The notes below the pieces were generated by a model, which made no database searches, had not been told where the DNA came from, and saw only the letters and a list, made by a program, of their open reading frames with translations. A DNA stretch of 64,000 nucleotides from CAYZFD01 sp964477735 (GTDB taxonomy: Bacteria; Bacteroidota; Bacteroidia; Flavobacteriales; Flavobacteriaceae): NCBI GenBank assembly GCA_964477735.1, contig CAYZFD010000005.1:1-64000 (forward strand), given 5' to 3'. Position numbers and translations under genes: made by a program. Shown here in pieces: positions 46,058 to 63,919 of the stretch. Numbering within the stretch: position 1 is the stretch's first letter; every line of letters starts with the position of its first letter.

Positions 46058-48526
46058 TTACTTTATGAATACATTAAAACGTCGCGTCATGCTGTCGCCA
46101 TCCTTATCCGTAACTTTTAGCTCAAAAGAACCAAACCCTTTGGTCTTAGGTTTAAATTGAAGTTTATTTTTTTTAATCTCCACAAAGCCATTTACTACAT
46201 TTAAACAGTTAAACTTGGGTTTTTGTTCAAAACCTTTAAAATAGGTTTTTACATCAATAGCCAAGGTTTGGTTTAGGGTTATAAAAAAATGAGGGGTAGC
46301 CATCCAATGCAAGTAATGCTCCAACTGCGTATATCCATCCATATCTTCATCTAGGTTGGAATCCGAAAAATCATAAGCTTCTGAATTTGGATTAAGCTCG
46401 TGTGCAAGTTCCCACCAATTGGGCAATCCATCATGGTCAGTATCCCAATTTTCATCTCGCTTTTCAAAAGGAATATTTGGAAAACCGCCAGCATCTGTTT
46501 CGGTATCGATCATACCAGGCAATGATGTTTGGGAACCCTTAAACGAGTAAGTGCCCTGCAGCGTTTCCTCAATAATACGATGATCAATTTGATCGGTCAA
46601 TGGCTGGTTAGACCCCACATCTGACAACACATTTTTATAGGCAGCTTTGGCGGTTTGTGTCACCACATGAGCGTCGAAAAAGGGGCGATCAACAAAAGTG
46701 TTATAATCGACAATTTCGTTGTTTCTAATTCTAGACCTTCTGCCTTTTTCTTGGGTATCCACATCAAAATAACCTGGCATTACATTTCCGCTAAAAAAAT
46801 AGCGTTGACTGCCTTTTCCAACGCCTTCATGATCAGCTGTTAGGGCCACAAAAATATCGCTTGAGGGTCCTGGCTTGTAATAATTGTTGACGAAATTTAC
46901 TTCATGAGCGCCTCCATCTGTCGTTCTATGTCCCCAATTATACACCACATTATTTCGTATGTCTAGCCGTCCAGCATAAAATCCTTCACCATCCAGACCG
47001 CCGCCCATGCTCCAGTTTCGCCCATAGTTATGCGCCAATAGATTGTGGTGAAAACTGCCAATATCGCCCCCTATGGTAGCAGCATATCCATGCCTATTGC
47101 CCGCTTTATATTTGTTATGTCCTGCCACATTCAAAGCTTCGGAAATTAAAGTGCGTTGCAAGCTTATGTTTCGCGCACCACGCGAACTAAAAGACTCATC
47201 GATTGTCCAACTAATAGAGCAATGATCTATAATACTGTGGTTTGCACCTGTTAATCCCATGCCGTCATAGGTGGTGCCCGATCCGATTCTGACTTTTAAA
47301 AACCTTAAAATTCCATCGTTCCCTGTCAAGCCAACGGGGGCTCTAGTAATGGTGATTCCCGATCCTGGAGCTGTTTGTCCAGCAATCGTGATGTAGGGCT
47401 GATTGATGACCAATCTTGATTTTAATTCAATTGTTCCAGACACATGAAATACAATGGTACGTGGGCCTATATCTTGGTTAACTGCATGCCGAAAACTACC
47501 TGGACCATCATCATTTAAATTCGTAACTTCTACAACCTTACCTCCTCGCCCACCAATGGCAAAACGACCATAACCCGCAGCACCAGGAAATGCCAAATGC
47601 GCAGGCTTAAACCACCAAAGTCTGCCTTTGGTTACTTCGCCAGTTGCGCCAAGCTCATCAACCCGCCAATAATATCTTGTAGCACTATATAGACCCTTGA
47701 CCGTTACTTGATTTTTTGTGGTGTTTTCAAGAAATTCTGGAGCGTTTATGTCGGCATTTAAAACAGCCTCACGATCTTCACCAAAATACACTTGATGGGC
47801 TTTAGCATCTTTTGCAGATTGCCATTCAAGGGTTACTTCATTTTCAATTTCAACATGCTCATCCCCTAATTTAGGATAAGGGGAAGTCGCTTGTTTTTTA
47901 ATATTCGGCGTGTCTATCTCAAATCCATTGATGGCAAGTAGGTGGGTAATGCTAATTTGACTATCCTTCCTTTTTTCATTAATCTCAAATCGAACAACAA
48001 TATTTTCATTTGCACCCACCTCAAAATCTAAAAAAGCAGTTTCTACGGCTTCTTTTGCCAAAGCTCTGAGGGATGGCTTTATAGACATTTTATACATGTC
48101 ATTGATGTAAATTTTGATTTCTGGGGAAACACCATCTACTATTTTGTCTAAAATATTATGATAAGTTAACAGGGAATGTTTCCCTTTGCTTAAGCCACTG
48201 ATGTTAAGGGTTAGTGTTTCTTGAGAAACCAATCCGTCACTTCCCAACTTATTGTAATAAGGTGCACTAACTCCTAATTTATGCCAATTGGACTTAAAAT
48301 CTCCTTGAATAGCAATTGTCAGATTTCCAAAGGATTTTTCGATAAAGTTCCCATTTGTAATGGTCCAAGACTGATAATTTGGGTCGTTGACTTCAGCCAA
48401 CTTTCTGCCTGAAAAATCAAAATCTACCTTTAGGGATTGAACTATTGGTGTTAGCTGTTGCGCCTGTAGAGTCAAGGCCAATAAAGGAACAAGAATTAAG
48501 GTAAATAAGCGTTTGGTTCTGAACAT
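46058..48526 (-). CDS. PL1-like pectate lyase with N-terminal accessory domains
   Basis: An 822-residue protein with a signal peptide ending near Ala22. Residues about 25-205 form a beta-sandwich of unknown type (TLTLNISGLSKGKHSLLTYH). Residues about 210-305 are a fibronectin-III-like domain (VTLEWQSAKDAKAHQVYFG, then TRYYWRVDE). The PL1 beta-helix runs from about 310 to 670 (AFPGAAGYGRFAIGGRGG, TIAGQTAPGSGITI, SIIDHCSISWTIDES). Acidic calcium-type repeats follow (DTDHDGLPNWWE) and then a C-terminal beta domain. It differs clearly from lyases A and B in both modules and active-site surroundings, so it may take a different pectic substrate. It directly abuts the DUF5703-like gene (no gap). Confidence 0.88.
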   Translation of the reverse strand: MFRTKRLFTLILVPLLALTLQAQQLTPIVQSLKVDFDFSGRKLAEVNDPNYQSWTITNGNFIEKSFGNLTIAIQGDFKSNWHKLGVSAPYYNKLGSDGLVSQETLTLNISGLSKGKHSLLTYHNILDKIVDGVSPEIKIYINDMYKMSIKPSLRALAKEAVETAFLDFEVGANENIVVRFEINEKRKDSQISITHLLAINGFEIDTPNIKKQATSPYPKLGDEHVEIENEVTLEWQSAKDAKAHQVYFGEDREAVLNADINAPEFLENTTKNQVTVKGLYSATRYYWRVDELGATGEVTKGRLWWFKPAHLAFPGAAGYGRFAIGGRGGKVVEVTNLNDDGPGSFRHAVNQDIGPRTIVFHVSGTIELKSRLVINQPYITIAGQTAPGSGITITRAPVGLTGNDGILRFLKVRIGSGTTYDGMGLTGANHSIIDHCSISWTIDESFSSRGARNISLQRTLISEALNVAGHNKYKAGNRHGYAATIGGDIGSFHHNLLAHNYGRNWSMGGGLDGEGFYAGRLDIRNNVVYNWGHRTTDGGAHEVNFVNNYYKPGPSSDIFVALTADHEGVGKGSQRYFFSGNVMPGYFDVDTQEKGRRSRIRNNEIVDYNTFVDRPFFDAHVVTQTAKAAYKNVLSDVGSNQPLTDQIDHRIIEETLQGTYSFKGSQTSLPGMIDTETDAGGFPNIPFEKRDENWDTDHDGLPNWWELAHELNPNSEAYDFSDSNLDEDMDGYTQLEHYLHWMATPHFFITLNQTLAIDVKTYFKGFEQKPKFNCLNVVNGFVEIKKNKLQFKPKTKGFGSFELKVTDKDGDSMTRRFNVFIK

Positions 48527-50863
48527 TTAGTTTAGCATTTTTTTGTCTTCATTGGATTTACCCAAAAGAATAATGATGTCATTTATTTTGTCTTCGGGTA
48601 TCACATTTAATGATGTTATCATTTCATTTTCAAGAGTAGCCTCTATGGTCGTATTATTTGATGCATGTAATTTGAAATGAACATTCCATTCTTTGGGCCA
48701 AGCAGGGAAAAGATAAATTTTTCCATTGGCTTCTTGCAACAACATTTCTTGCATTCCAATCATGCCCGAGCCACCCCAATTATGATCGGGAACCCAATCA
48801 AAACCAGGCCCCCAAAATGCTGGAAAACGCCTGTCAGCATTAGCCATTTTGCGCAAGGTATATTTGGCCGCTTCTTTTGTTAATCCCAATCTAGCAGCAA
48901 AAATATTGTCTTGTTTCCATCCAATGTGACTCCTAAACTTCAATACATCTTCATCCAAAAAGTAGGTGTTTTGGGCAAGGTCCAAGTCGGGCATTCCAAT
49001 TCCGTATAAACCCCATGGAAAAATTGGATAGAGTTGTGCAGCTTCGGTATTGTTTATTCTTTCCCATGATTTTGCTGGTGACAACACTTTTTGATGGTTG
49101 ATTTCCCTGAAATTTAAGGGAGGGATGCGTACCTGAAAATCCTGTACATAATTTAAGTCTTTTTCAGATAAACTTTCACTTGCGATTGCCATCAATTTCG
49201 TTGTAATCACACGCAAGGCTGCTATAGTGCTGTTGGCATTATTTGCCATTTTATAGGTTTCTACGGCAGAGCCAGGATACAAAACTAAATGTCCATTAGC
49301 ATCTAATGTTTTGCGCCCTCGATTTTTGGCTAGGTATTGATAGTGTTCATCAAAAAAACGAACACAACTCACAATGAATGGAATGTATTTTTTAATGTCT
49401 TTTCCGGCATAGGCTTTTTGTTCCAGCATCATATTGCAAAACTCCAATACCGTGTCCCATTGATACTCCAACCAGGCATTGTATTGCATTCCTGGATCAA
49501 ATTCCTCTGGTCTATTCCAACCGTATTCAGCAGGATTGGGCAAACCATAATTCTCTAACTGCTCTGTAAAAGCTGCACCCTTGTGTTGCCAATATACCTC
49601 ACTTCTTAATTCTGCGTTTTTAAGAAGCGTTACATAGTAATCAAGTTGAGCGTCCATCATGTCAAAATCGCCACTTTTAAGCATTGGATAATAAACCAGG
49701 CGTTGGTTTTGCTGGGTCATTGTTCCACCACCCCAGTTTCTAAAATCGGGGGTGAAATGAAAATCTGCATTTGTGAAATCTGGATCATAGGTAAACAAGC
49801 CTCCATTGAACTTTGTTGGGTATTTGCCGTAGGCATTACAGCCCAACATATACCTAAATAACTGAAAATTCTGTCCCATTTGAAAAACGGAATCTTTGAC
49901 TTTTGGTTGTAGTGTTTGGGTGAAAACAAAGCTGCGTTTCCAGAATTGATTCCACCACAATTGCGTCTTTTTTTCTTGTCTTTTTTCGCGCAGCGCATCT
50001 GCTTCTATTTCGTTCCTTAATCTTGCATTCCATTCATCAATATGTGCCGACTGAAGGCTATTTAAAACTATTTTGAGATGATGCTTTTTGCTAGATTTTT
50101 CACTCACCAAGCTATACCCTTTAAAATCGGTATTTTGATATACCCCCAAATAGGTGTCGTCAGGTTTCATGTGTTTTCCCATTATTAAGCCACCAAAAGT
50201 GAGGTCTTTTAAAGGGTTCATTAATTGGCTTTTAACCCCTTCCAATTTTTGTTGCTTTACTGCGACATCAAAGACGGTTTGTTTGCGGTTTTTATGATAA
50301 AACTTAATTCCATTCTTCTCAAAAGAAATCGAATCTTGATAGGTTATAACAGGGCCTTGAGGCGCCCATTTATATGAATTGGCATTGTTTTCTTTTCCAA
50401 TAACTTCCCGATTTCTATAGCGCCAACTTTCATAGGATGCGGTCATGTTTAGTGGGGATTTGCTTTGAACATCCAAATGAATCACTGGGTTAAAAACATC
50501 AACCCAAAGTTTGACCTCGGTGTTGTTTTGACTAATTTTAATGTAGCCATCTTCCAAAACCAATTCTTGATGAAAGCCATGATTGTCGTTAAAAGGGTTT
50601 GGGGATAATTCTACTTTAATTCGACCTAATTTCAGCAAAGTGTTGTGTTCGTCAAAGCATCCGCTTTTTGAAAAATAAAAATACAATGCACCCTTTTCTA
50701 CCCATACATTCAAGCCAATATCGCCGCCTCCAAGCGGCATAGACTCCGATGCATTTAGACTCTGTGTTTTCCAAATGGGATTGTAGTTTTCAAGCACAGG
50801 AAGTTGGGCTTCTATCTTCAAAGAAGCCACAAGTAGCCAGAAAATGAAAACCCTATTTTTCAT
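48527..50863 (-). CDS. DUF5703-like, GH95-related (alpha/alpha)6 glycosidase candidate
   Basis: A 778-residue protein with a signal peptide ending near Ala19. The N-terminal beta domain (ASESMPLGGGDIGLNVWVEKG) resembles the DUF5703 and GH95 N-terminal domains. The helical barrel includes CNAYGKYPTKFNGGLFTYD, WGGGTMTQQNQRL, EYQWDTVLEFCNMML and PDHNWGGSGMIGMQEML, a layout like GH95/GH65-type enzymes. The canonical GH95 Asn pair and PEN motif are not evident. No characterised activity comes to mind. It lies between the SGNH esterase and the PL1 with accessory domains, spaced 6 and 0 bp, so it should act on the same substrate. Confidence 0.75.
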   Translation of the reverse strand: MKNRVFIFWLLVASLKIEAQLPVLENYNPIWKTQSLNASESMPLGGGDIGLNVWVEKGALYFYFSKSGCFDEHNTLLKLGRIKVELSPNPFNDNHGFHQELVLEDGYIKISQNNTEVKLWVDVFNPVIHLDVQSKSPLNMTASYESWRYRNREVIGKENNANSYKWAPQGPVITYQDSISFEKNGIKFYHKNRKQTVFDVAVKQQKLEGVKSQLMNPLKDLTFGGLIMGKHMKPDDTYLGVYQNTDFKGYSLVSEKSSKKHHLKIVLNSLQSAHIDEWNARLRNEIEADALREKRQEKKTQLWWNQFWKRSFVFTQTLQPKVKDSVFQMGQNFQLFRYMLGCNAYGKYPTKFNGGLFTYDPDFTNADFHFTPDFRNWGGGTMTQQNQRLVYYPMLKSGDFDMMDAQLDYYVTLLKNAELRSEVYWQHKGAAFTEQLENYGLPNPAEYGWNRPEEFDPGMQYNAWLEYQWDTVLEFCNMMLEQKAYAGKDIKKYIPFIVSCVRFFDEHYQYLAKNRGRKTLDANGHLVLYPGSAVETYKMANNANSTIAALRVITTKLMAIASESLSEKDLNYVQDFQVRIPPLNFREINHQKVLSPAKSWERINNTEAAQLYPIFPWGLYGIGMPDLDLAQNTYFLDEDVLKFRSHIGWKQDNIFAARLGLTKEAAKYTLRKMANADRRFPAFWGPGFDWVPDHNWGGSGMIGMQEMLLQEANGKIYLFPAWPKEWNVHFKLHASNNTTIEATLENEMITSLNVIPEDKINDIIILLGKSNEDKKMLN

Positions 50864-50869
50864 AAGTTA

Positions 50870-52298
50870 TTAATCTTTATACCAAGAATCTGTTCTAAAC
50901 GATGACATAGGCAGTCCACCTGTGCTGAAAATTTCTGCAGTTGTAAAATCTTTAAATAAATACCGAATGGCTACAGGCTTTTCAACCCTTGGCGAAGACA
51001 ACAGCACAGATTTGCTTCTTAAAAAGGCTTGCGCTGGATAAAATTTTTGATCTTCTCCGGCAATTTCAAAACCAGTCACTTCTTTACCATAGGCAGTGAT
51101 GCCGTTGGGGACATTATTGAAAGCTACCGTAACAGTGCTTCCTTTAATTTCCATAGCCCTAAATTCTGGACTCTCAAATTCAAAACCCTCCAAACCGTAG
51201 GTTTTTGCTAAGGCCAAATAGGCCAGTCTAGCGCCTCCTTTTTTCTTATCAGCCGGGTGAATGTTATCTTTTTCACCAACGTCCATGATAACAGCCATGG
51301 AGGCATGAGGTATTTCCTTTGATGCCAGTAGCTGAGCTTCACGCAAATAGGCCGAATTGTATTTGGCTTTGTAATCATTTGGGTGATATCTACTGTAATC
51401 AAATGGGGCAATTTGCACAAAATAAAAAGGAAAATCGCCTTGGTTCCATGCGCTTCGCCAACCTGATACCATTTTTTTGAACAGAGCCTTGTAGGCAAAG
51501 GGTCTGTCACGGTTCGACTCCCCTTGATACCAAATGGCACCCTTTATGCCATAGCCAATGGTAGGGGCTAACATGCCGTTGAAGAGCGTTGTAGGCTCAC
51601 GATTGGGTGCTTCTTTAAAATCTTTTTTATTTGATGGAATTTTAATTTCCTCAAAATCTTGTAGCATCTCCGAATTCATCCATGCCTCAACATTTGAGCC
51701 TCCATAGGAAACTTCAATCAATCCAATTGGAACTCGCAATACTTCATGCAATAAACTTCCAAAATACCATGCAGTGGCACTAAAATTAGCTGTAGTTTTT
51801 GGAGAAGCCACTTGCCAACTTCCTTCGAAGTTATCCGTTGGCATCAAAACCGTTTTTCTTGGCACACTAATGAATCTTATGCTATTGTTTTTTGAATTGA
51901 TAATAGCTTCGTTACCCCCCAAAACAGGCTGCCCCATGAATCCTTTCAAGGGCATTTCCATGTTGGATTGTCCAGAACACAACCAAACTTCCCCAATCAA
52001 TACATTTTTTATTTTGGTAGTTTCCTCCGTAGTTTTTAAAACAATTTCATAAGGAATATTAGTCGCTTGAGGTGTTCTTACCAAAATTTTCCATTGACCC
52101 TTTTGATTGGCCTTTACCGCATAAGATTTGGAGTTCCATGAGGTTATCACAGTTACTGTCTCATTGGGATTTGCCCAGCCCCAAATGGGTGTTTCCATTT
52201 CTTGTTGCAGCATCATATTGTCGGTAAACAAAGCGGGCAATTTGATTTTTGCTTGTGCTTGAAACGCTAGTGTTAAGCAAAAAACAACATGTAATATT

Positions 52299-52309
<11 letters not shown>
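50870..52309 (-). CDS. Sialate O-acetylesterase-family SGNH esterase
   Basis: The ATG at 52309 gives MKDKILHVVFCLTLAFQAQA as a signal peptide (479 residues); an ATG at 52321 adds four residues and overlaps the GH106 gene more. The family signature is clear: LFTDNMMLQQ, VWLCSGQSNMEMPL with nucleophile Ser115, GAIWYQGESN, and the Asp348/His351 pair in KDNIHPADK. It removes O-acetyl groups from sugars. In plant cell-wall loci such proteins act on acetylated pectin, xylan or xyloglucan rather than sialic acid. It overlaps the GH106 stop by 11 bp and precedes the DUF5703-like gene by 6 bp. Confidence 0.9.
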
Positions 52310-60085
<7,776 letters not shown>

Positions 60086-60086
<1 letters not shown>

Positions 60087-61717
60087 TATAATTTCGATCT
60101 GCGCACATTCAGCACATCCCTATTCAATTTAACTTGTACCATTCCCATAGGATGGAATCTTTTTTTCAAATCTATAGCCGCATAAACAATAGTATAGATA
60201 TCGTCTCCTTCGGGGATTAGGCAAAGGGGAGTGCGCATAATATCCCACCATTTTGAAACTTTGGTTTCTATGGGTAAATAGCGCGCTTCAGACCAATGCA
60301 AGCCATCCTTAGATAGGGTATAGGCAATCATATTGGGTAAATGATGTCCCCAGCCTTCAGGACCGCCATCAAAAACGGCTATGTAGGTACCGTCTGGCAA
60401 TTGACTCACGATAGGGTTCTCTACAAAGAAAGGATGTATGGACCTAATGGGGTTGACGCTCGCATCTAGGCGTGTCCAGGGGCCTTCCATAGTGGTAGCA
60501 CTGGCCAAGGCTACAAACCAACCTTTAGCAGTTTTTTTCGGATAATCATCCCAAGTTTTAAAGGGATATGCGCCACTGTAAAATCCGAGCCATTGATCAT
60601 CGTCCACTTGATAAGGAAAAAAGGAAGCTACTCCTTGTCGTCCTTCCCATGGCTCAGAATCTAACCCCGGCTCAATGATAATCCCTACATCTTTATAAGG
60701 GCCACCAATGCCTTCAATCCCATCCACTAATGATTCACATCGCCATATACGGCCAAAAGAGTGATTCGGTTCAATTTCTTTATGTACCGTATAAGCCAAA
60801 TAGTAACCATACCACTTGTTTGCTTTTTTGCTAAAAACAGGCATATAAGACCAAATAGCGGCCCGACGATCATTCATAGGGTTGTCGTCTTCAGTAATGG
60901 CATAGGTTCCACTAGCTTGGAAAAGCGTTGACTGGCGCTCCCAATGAATGGCATCCTTGCTTGTCCAATGCCCAATCCGAGTTTTCACACGATCATAATA
61001 GGCTTCGACCCCAATTTCTCCAGCTCTTTCTGTAGGAAACATGTGATAGGTATCGTCTATTTTTACAATGCGTCCTCCCTCAAAACCACCTTGGATACCT
61101 TCTGTGCCAGGCATTCCTTCATCAACTACAGGAGCATCCAACCCCCCAATAATTTCAAAAAGGGGTTCCTCATCTGAAAAACCTTCAACAATAAATGTCG
61201 GATTCCATAAATTTCCATCTGGAAGCGCAGCGTTTCTAAAGCCTAAGTCTTGATTTTGTTTTACAACACCAAGTACTGCAAAAACTCCTGAGTCTTTAAT
61301 TTCATGAGTCCCTTTTGAATAAGGAATCGCAAATACATGCACTGGTGGTAACCCAGAAATGGTAAGCCCATTTTCCAAAACAAGTTTGGTGTGCTTTTTT
61401 TTGGTGAGTCGAACTTTTTCACCAGCACTCACCCCAATGAGCAATTGAACAGGCTCTTCAAAGCTTAATTTGAGAGGTTTTCCCATTTTTAGCGGCCTTT
61501 TCACGCCTTTTAACCCCTCCAACTCAGGGGCAAGTTTCATGATGTTGTGTTTGGTTCCAGAAAAGACCTGTGCATATTGGGTGAGGGTGTAGCACTGATA
61601 GTTAGAATCTGCTATATTGTAAGACACTGGATTCCATGGGTTTTCAAAGCTTTTTGCATGGCCCGAATAAAACCCTAAAAAGACAGTGATTAAGATTATA
61701 TTTCTAGTGACTTTCAT
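60086..61717 (-). CDS. Propeller protein with N-terminal shared accessory domain
   Basis: The ATG at 61717 opens a signal peptide (IILITVFLGFYSGHA) 4 bp after the upstream stop; the frame extending to 61792 is rejected. In the 543-residue protein, residues about 41-165 form the accessory domain also present at 5140-5607. Residues about 185-540 form a GH43/GH32-like propeller: GFEGGRIVKIDDTYHMFPTE, RIGHWTSKDAIHWERQS, RAAIWSYMPVFSKKANKWYG, EGPWTRLDASVNP, MIAYTLSKDGLHWSEARY. The family is not recognised. Its neighbours, a GH78-like gene and another propeller, suggest a role in trimming rhamnose-bearing side chains. Confidence 0.75.
61223..61597 (-). other. Shared accessory domain, copy 2 (N-terminal)
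   Basis: About 125 residues align by eye with the C-terminal domain encoded at 5140-5607. Shared landmarks are LAPELEGLKG, LLIGVSAGEKV, GLPPVHVFAIPYSKGTHE and LGVVKQNQDLGFRN. It lies at the opposite end of its host protein compared with copy 1, supporting a discrete module. Confidence 0.7.
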
Positions 61718-61721
61718 AATT

Positions 61722-63908
61722 TTAAAGTGCTTTATACTTGATATTGTAGGTTTTATTTGGTTGAATCTCCAATTGATAGACGTTTTTTCCAACTTGTTTA
61801 AAGCTACCCAAGTTTGAAGTGGGTTTTGTTTTACTGGCTATCGTAAGAGTTCCCAAGCCCTGGGATGCTTGAACGGTCATTTTTTTTGTGGTGGCATATA
61901 AATACACGGCTCCTTCAGGTGTAGGCACTTTCCCTTCCATCCACTCCAGGTCTCCCAAATTTGGTTTGATCTCATAGGTTTTATAGCCTGCAGAAGTGGG
62001 CTTTACGCCTATATAGTATTTCCCTAAAAGGTAAATTGGACTTGCTCCCCAAGCATGGCATAAGCTTTTCCCATAGGGTCTTCCATACATTTCTAAATGT
62101 TCTATTCCACTTTGGTTTGGATCATATTTTTCCCAGAATGACGTGGCACCATTTTCTAGCATACCGCCCCAATAGTCTCGTATTTCTTCCAATACAAATT
62201 TTTGTTCGCCCATGGCGCAAAGCGCCTCAAGCTCATAAAAACGCATATAGGGGGTTGTGATTTGGAGGATGTCATCATTTAGCAATACCTTTTCTTTTAC
62301 ACTTTGCTTTTGTTCTTCATCAAAATAGTTGAAAAAGATCCCAAACATATTGGCATACCGGGTTACGATTTCTTGTATTTCTCCTTCAATCCTTTGGTGT
62401 TTCATCACATTTTGTGTTGGGTCCCAAAAAACGTCAAAAAGTTTTTCTTTTAAATCTTCGGCTAAGCTTTGATAGTACTGATGATCTGTCTTTTCCCCTG
62501 CAATTTCTGCACTGACCGCCATCGCCTCCAGGCTTCTAGCCAGGAGCATTTGTTCGAAACTAACTTCGCCTGTCTTAGGCAACCCATCTGCCCAATCAAT
62601 AAAAACCCAATCTCCTGCTAAAGGTTCCAAAAACCCGTTTTTGTTCCTTCTATTTAAGCAGAACTCCATCAATGATTTCATTCTTGGGTAAAAGGTCTTG
62701 ATGAATTTTGTGTTTCCCGTATGTAGATAATAATCATAAATGCCCACAAACCAGTAGAGTGAATAATCCATGATGATATTGATGTGTGCCGTAACTGGGT
62801 CTTTGCCTCGGAGAGCCAACAGTGTTCGTTCCACAGATGGCGCATCAAAGAATAAATAATAATTCATTAAATAACTTTGATAGGCATCGCCAGACCACAC
62901 CCATCGATCGCGCTTTATTCCATCGATAAAAAACTCTCGAGAGGTTAAATGCATGGTGTAGGCAGAGATGTCCCAAATTTTATTAAGGAGCGGATCTGAG
63001 GATTTAAATTCGCCTTTATACGCTAAGGGCAAATACTCATATAGCATGGAGATCGAATCATACTTGATAGCGGCATCGGCTTGCACCTGAACATACCTAA
63101 ACGCTTTAGAGGCATTGTGGGTATAGGTTTGTGCTTGTTGACCGTCAAATTTTAGGTAATCTAGCGTTTCACACTTGGCCGAATCGAGAGCTTCTTCTCG
63201 AGACTCACCATAATAAAGTGCCATTTTCCCTTTCCCTCTAAGGCCATGAATTTTCACGTAACCAAAAGTTTCTTTGCCAAAATCGATGAGTTGCCCCTGC
63301 TCTAATGTTTCTGTTTTTTGGGGGCTCCAAGGCGTTGTAGTGAGCTTAAATTCTGAAGGTTTTGAATTAGGCGAATTAAAATTCCATGAACCTACGGGTA
63401 CCCAAGGGGTTCCTGTTTGTTGAGCATTTCCAGCCTCATCAATCCACAACTTATCTTCGTTGGTGACCACCCATTGGGGGCTTGACTGAAGATGTTTACC
63501 TTTGATATAAATAGCAGGCAAAACCTCTTGATTGAATACTTTAAAGGAAATTTTGTGAGAACCAGCAGGCACTTTCAATGATTTTGGTTGACCATAAATT
63601 TGATTCCCATCTAAAATTAACTGAAAATCACCTTCAACAAAAATTGAGATTTCATCAGCTTCAGGAATCTCAAATTCGGTTTGAAAAGTAACCAAAGGAT
63701 AGGGGCTATAATATCTCCAAAGTGGGGGAAAAACCGCTTCCCTTTCGGTGCGTTTAACCTGCATTTTATTGCTCAACCAAATCTCATAATCTCCAGGATA
63801 CCAGATCCAAGTTGCTTGATTTTGTTCTTCTTGAGCGTTGCCAACAAAAGGAACGGTTAGTAACATTACCACTAAGGCGATTATGAAGGTCGTTTTGTTT
63901 GGTATCAT
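61722..63908 (-). CDS. GH78-like alpha-L-rhamnosidase, short form
   Basis: A 728-residue protein with a signal peptide ending near Ala25. It has an N-terminal jelly-roll (TWIWYPGDYEIWL), a concanavalin-like domain (LIDFGKETFGYVKIHG) and the (alpha/alpha)6 barrel. The acid motif is FFIDGIKRDRWVWSGD with Asp334 where many GH78 enzymes have Glu, and the base is Glu593 in ATSFWEKYD. A C-terminal beta domain follows (GYKTYEIKPNLGDLEWMEG). It lacks the extra N-terminal fibronectin-type domain seen in the other two GH78 proteins. It probably takes a differently linked rhamnose. It follows the edge gene's stop by 11 bp. Confidence 0.87.
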   Translation of the reverse strand: MIPNKTTFIIALVVMLLTVPFVGNAQEEQNQATWIWYPGDYEIWLSNKMQVKRTEREAVFPPLWRYYSPYPLVTFQTEFEIPEADEISIFVEGDFQLILDGNQIYGQPKSLKVPAGSHKISFKVFNQEVLPAIYIKGKHLQSSPQWVVTNEDKLWIDEAGNAQQTGTPWVPVGSWNFNSPNSKPSEFKLTTTPWSPQKTETLEQGQLIDFGKETFGYVKIHGLRGKGKMALYYGESREEALDSAKCETLDYLKFDGQQAQTYTHNASKAFRYVQVQADAAIKYDSISMLYEYLPLAYKGEFKSSDPLLNKIWDISAYTMHLTSREFFIDGIKRDRWVWSGDAYQSYLMNYYLFFDAPSVERTLLALRGKDPVTAHINIIMDYSLYWFVGIYDYYLHTGNTKFIKTFYPRMKSLMEFCLNRRNKNGFLEPLAGDWVFIDWADGLPKTGEVSFEQMLLARSLEAMAVSAEIAGEKTDHQYYQSLAEDLKEKLFDVFWDPTQNVMKHQRIEGEIQEIVTRYANMFGIFFNYFDEEQKQSVKEKVLLNDDILQITTPYMRFYELEALCAMGEQKFVLEEIRDYWGGMLENGATSFWEKYDPNQSGIEHLEMYGRPYGKSLCHAWGASPIYLLGKYYIGVKPTSAGYKTYEIKPNLGDLEWMEGKVPTPEGAVYLYATTKKMTVQASQGLGTLTIASKTKPTSNLGSFKQVGKNVYQLEIQPNKTYNIKYKAL

Positions 63909-63919
63909 AATAAAATTAC

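Noticed and set aside
61718..61792. N-terminal extension of the propeller protein at 60086-61717
   Set aside because: It overlaps the GH78-like gene and lacks a signal; the ATG at 61717 has one.
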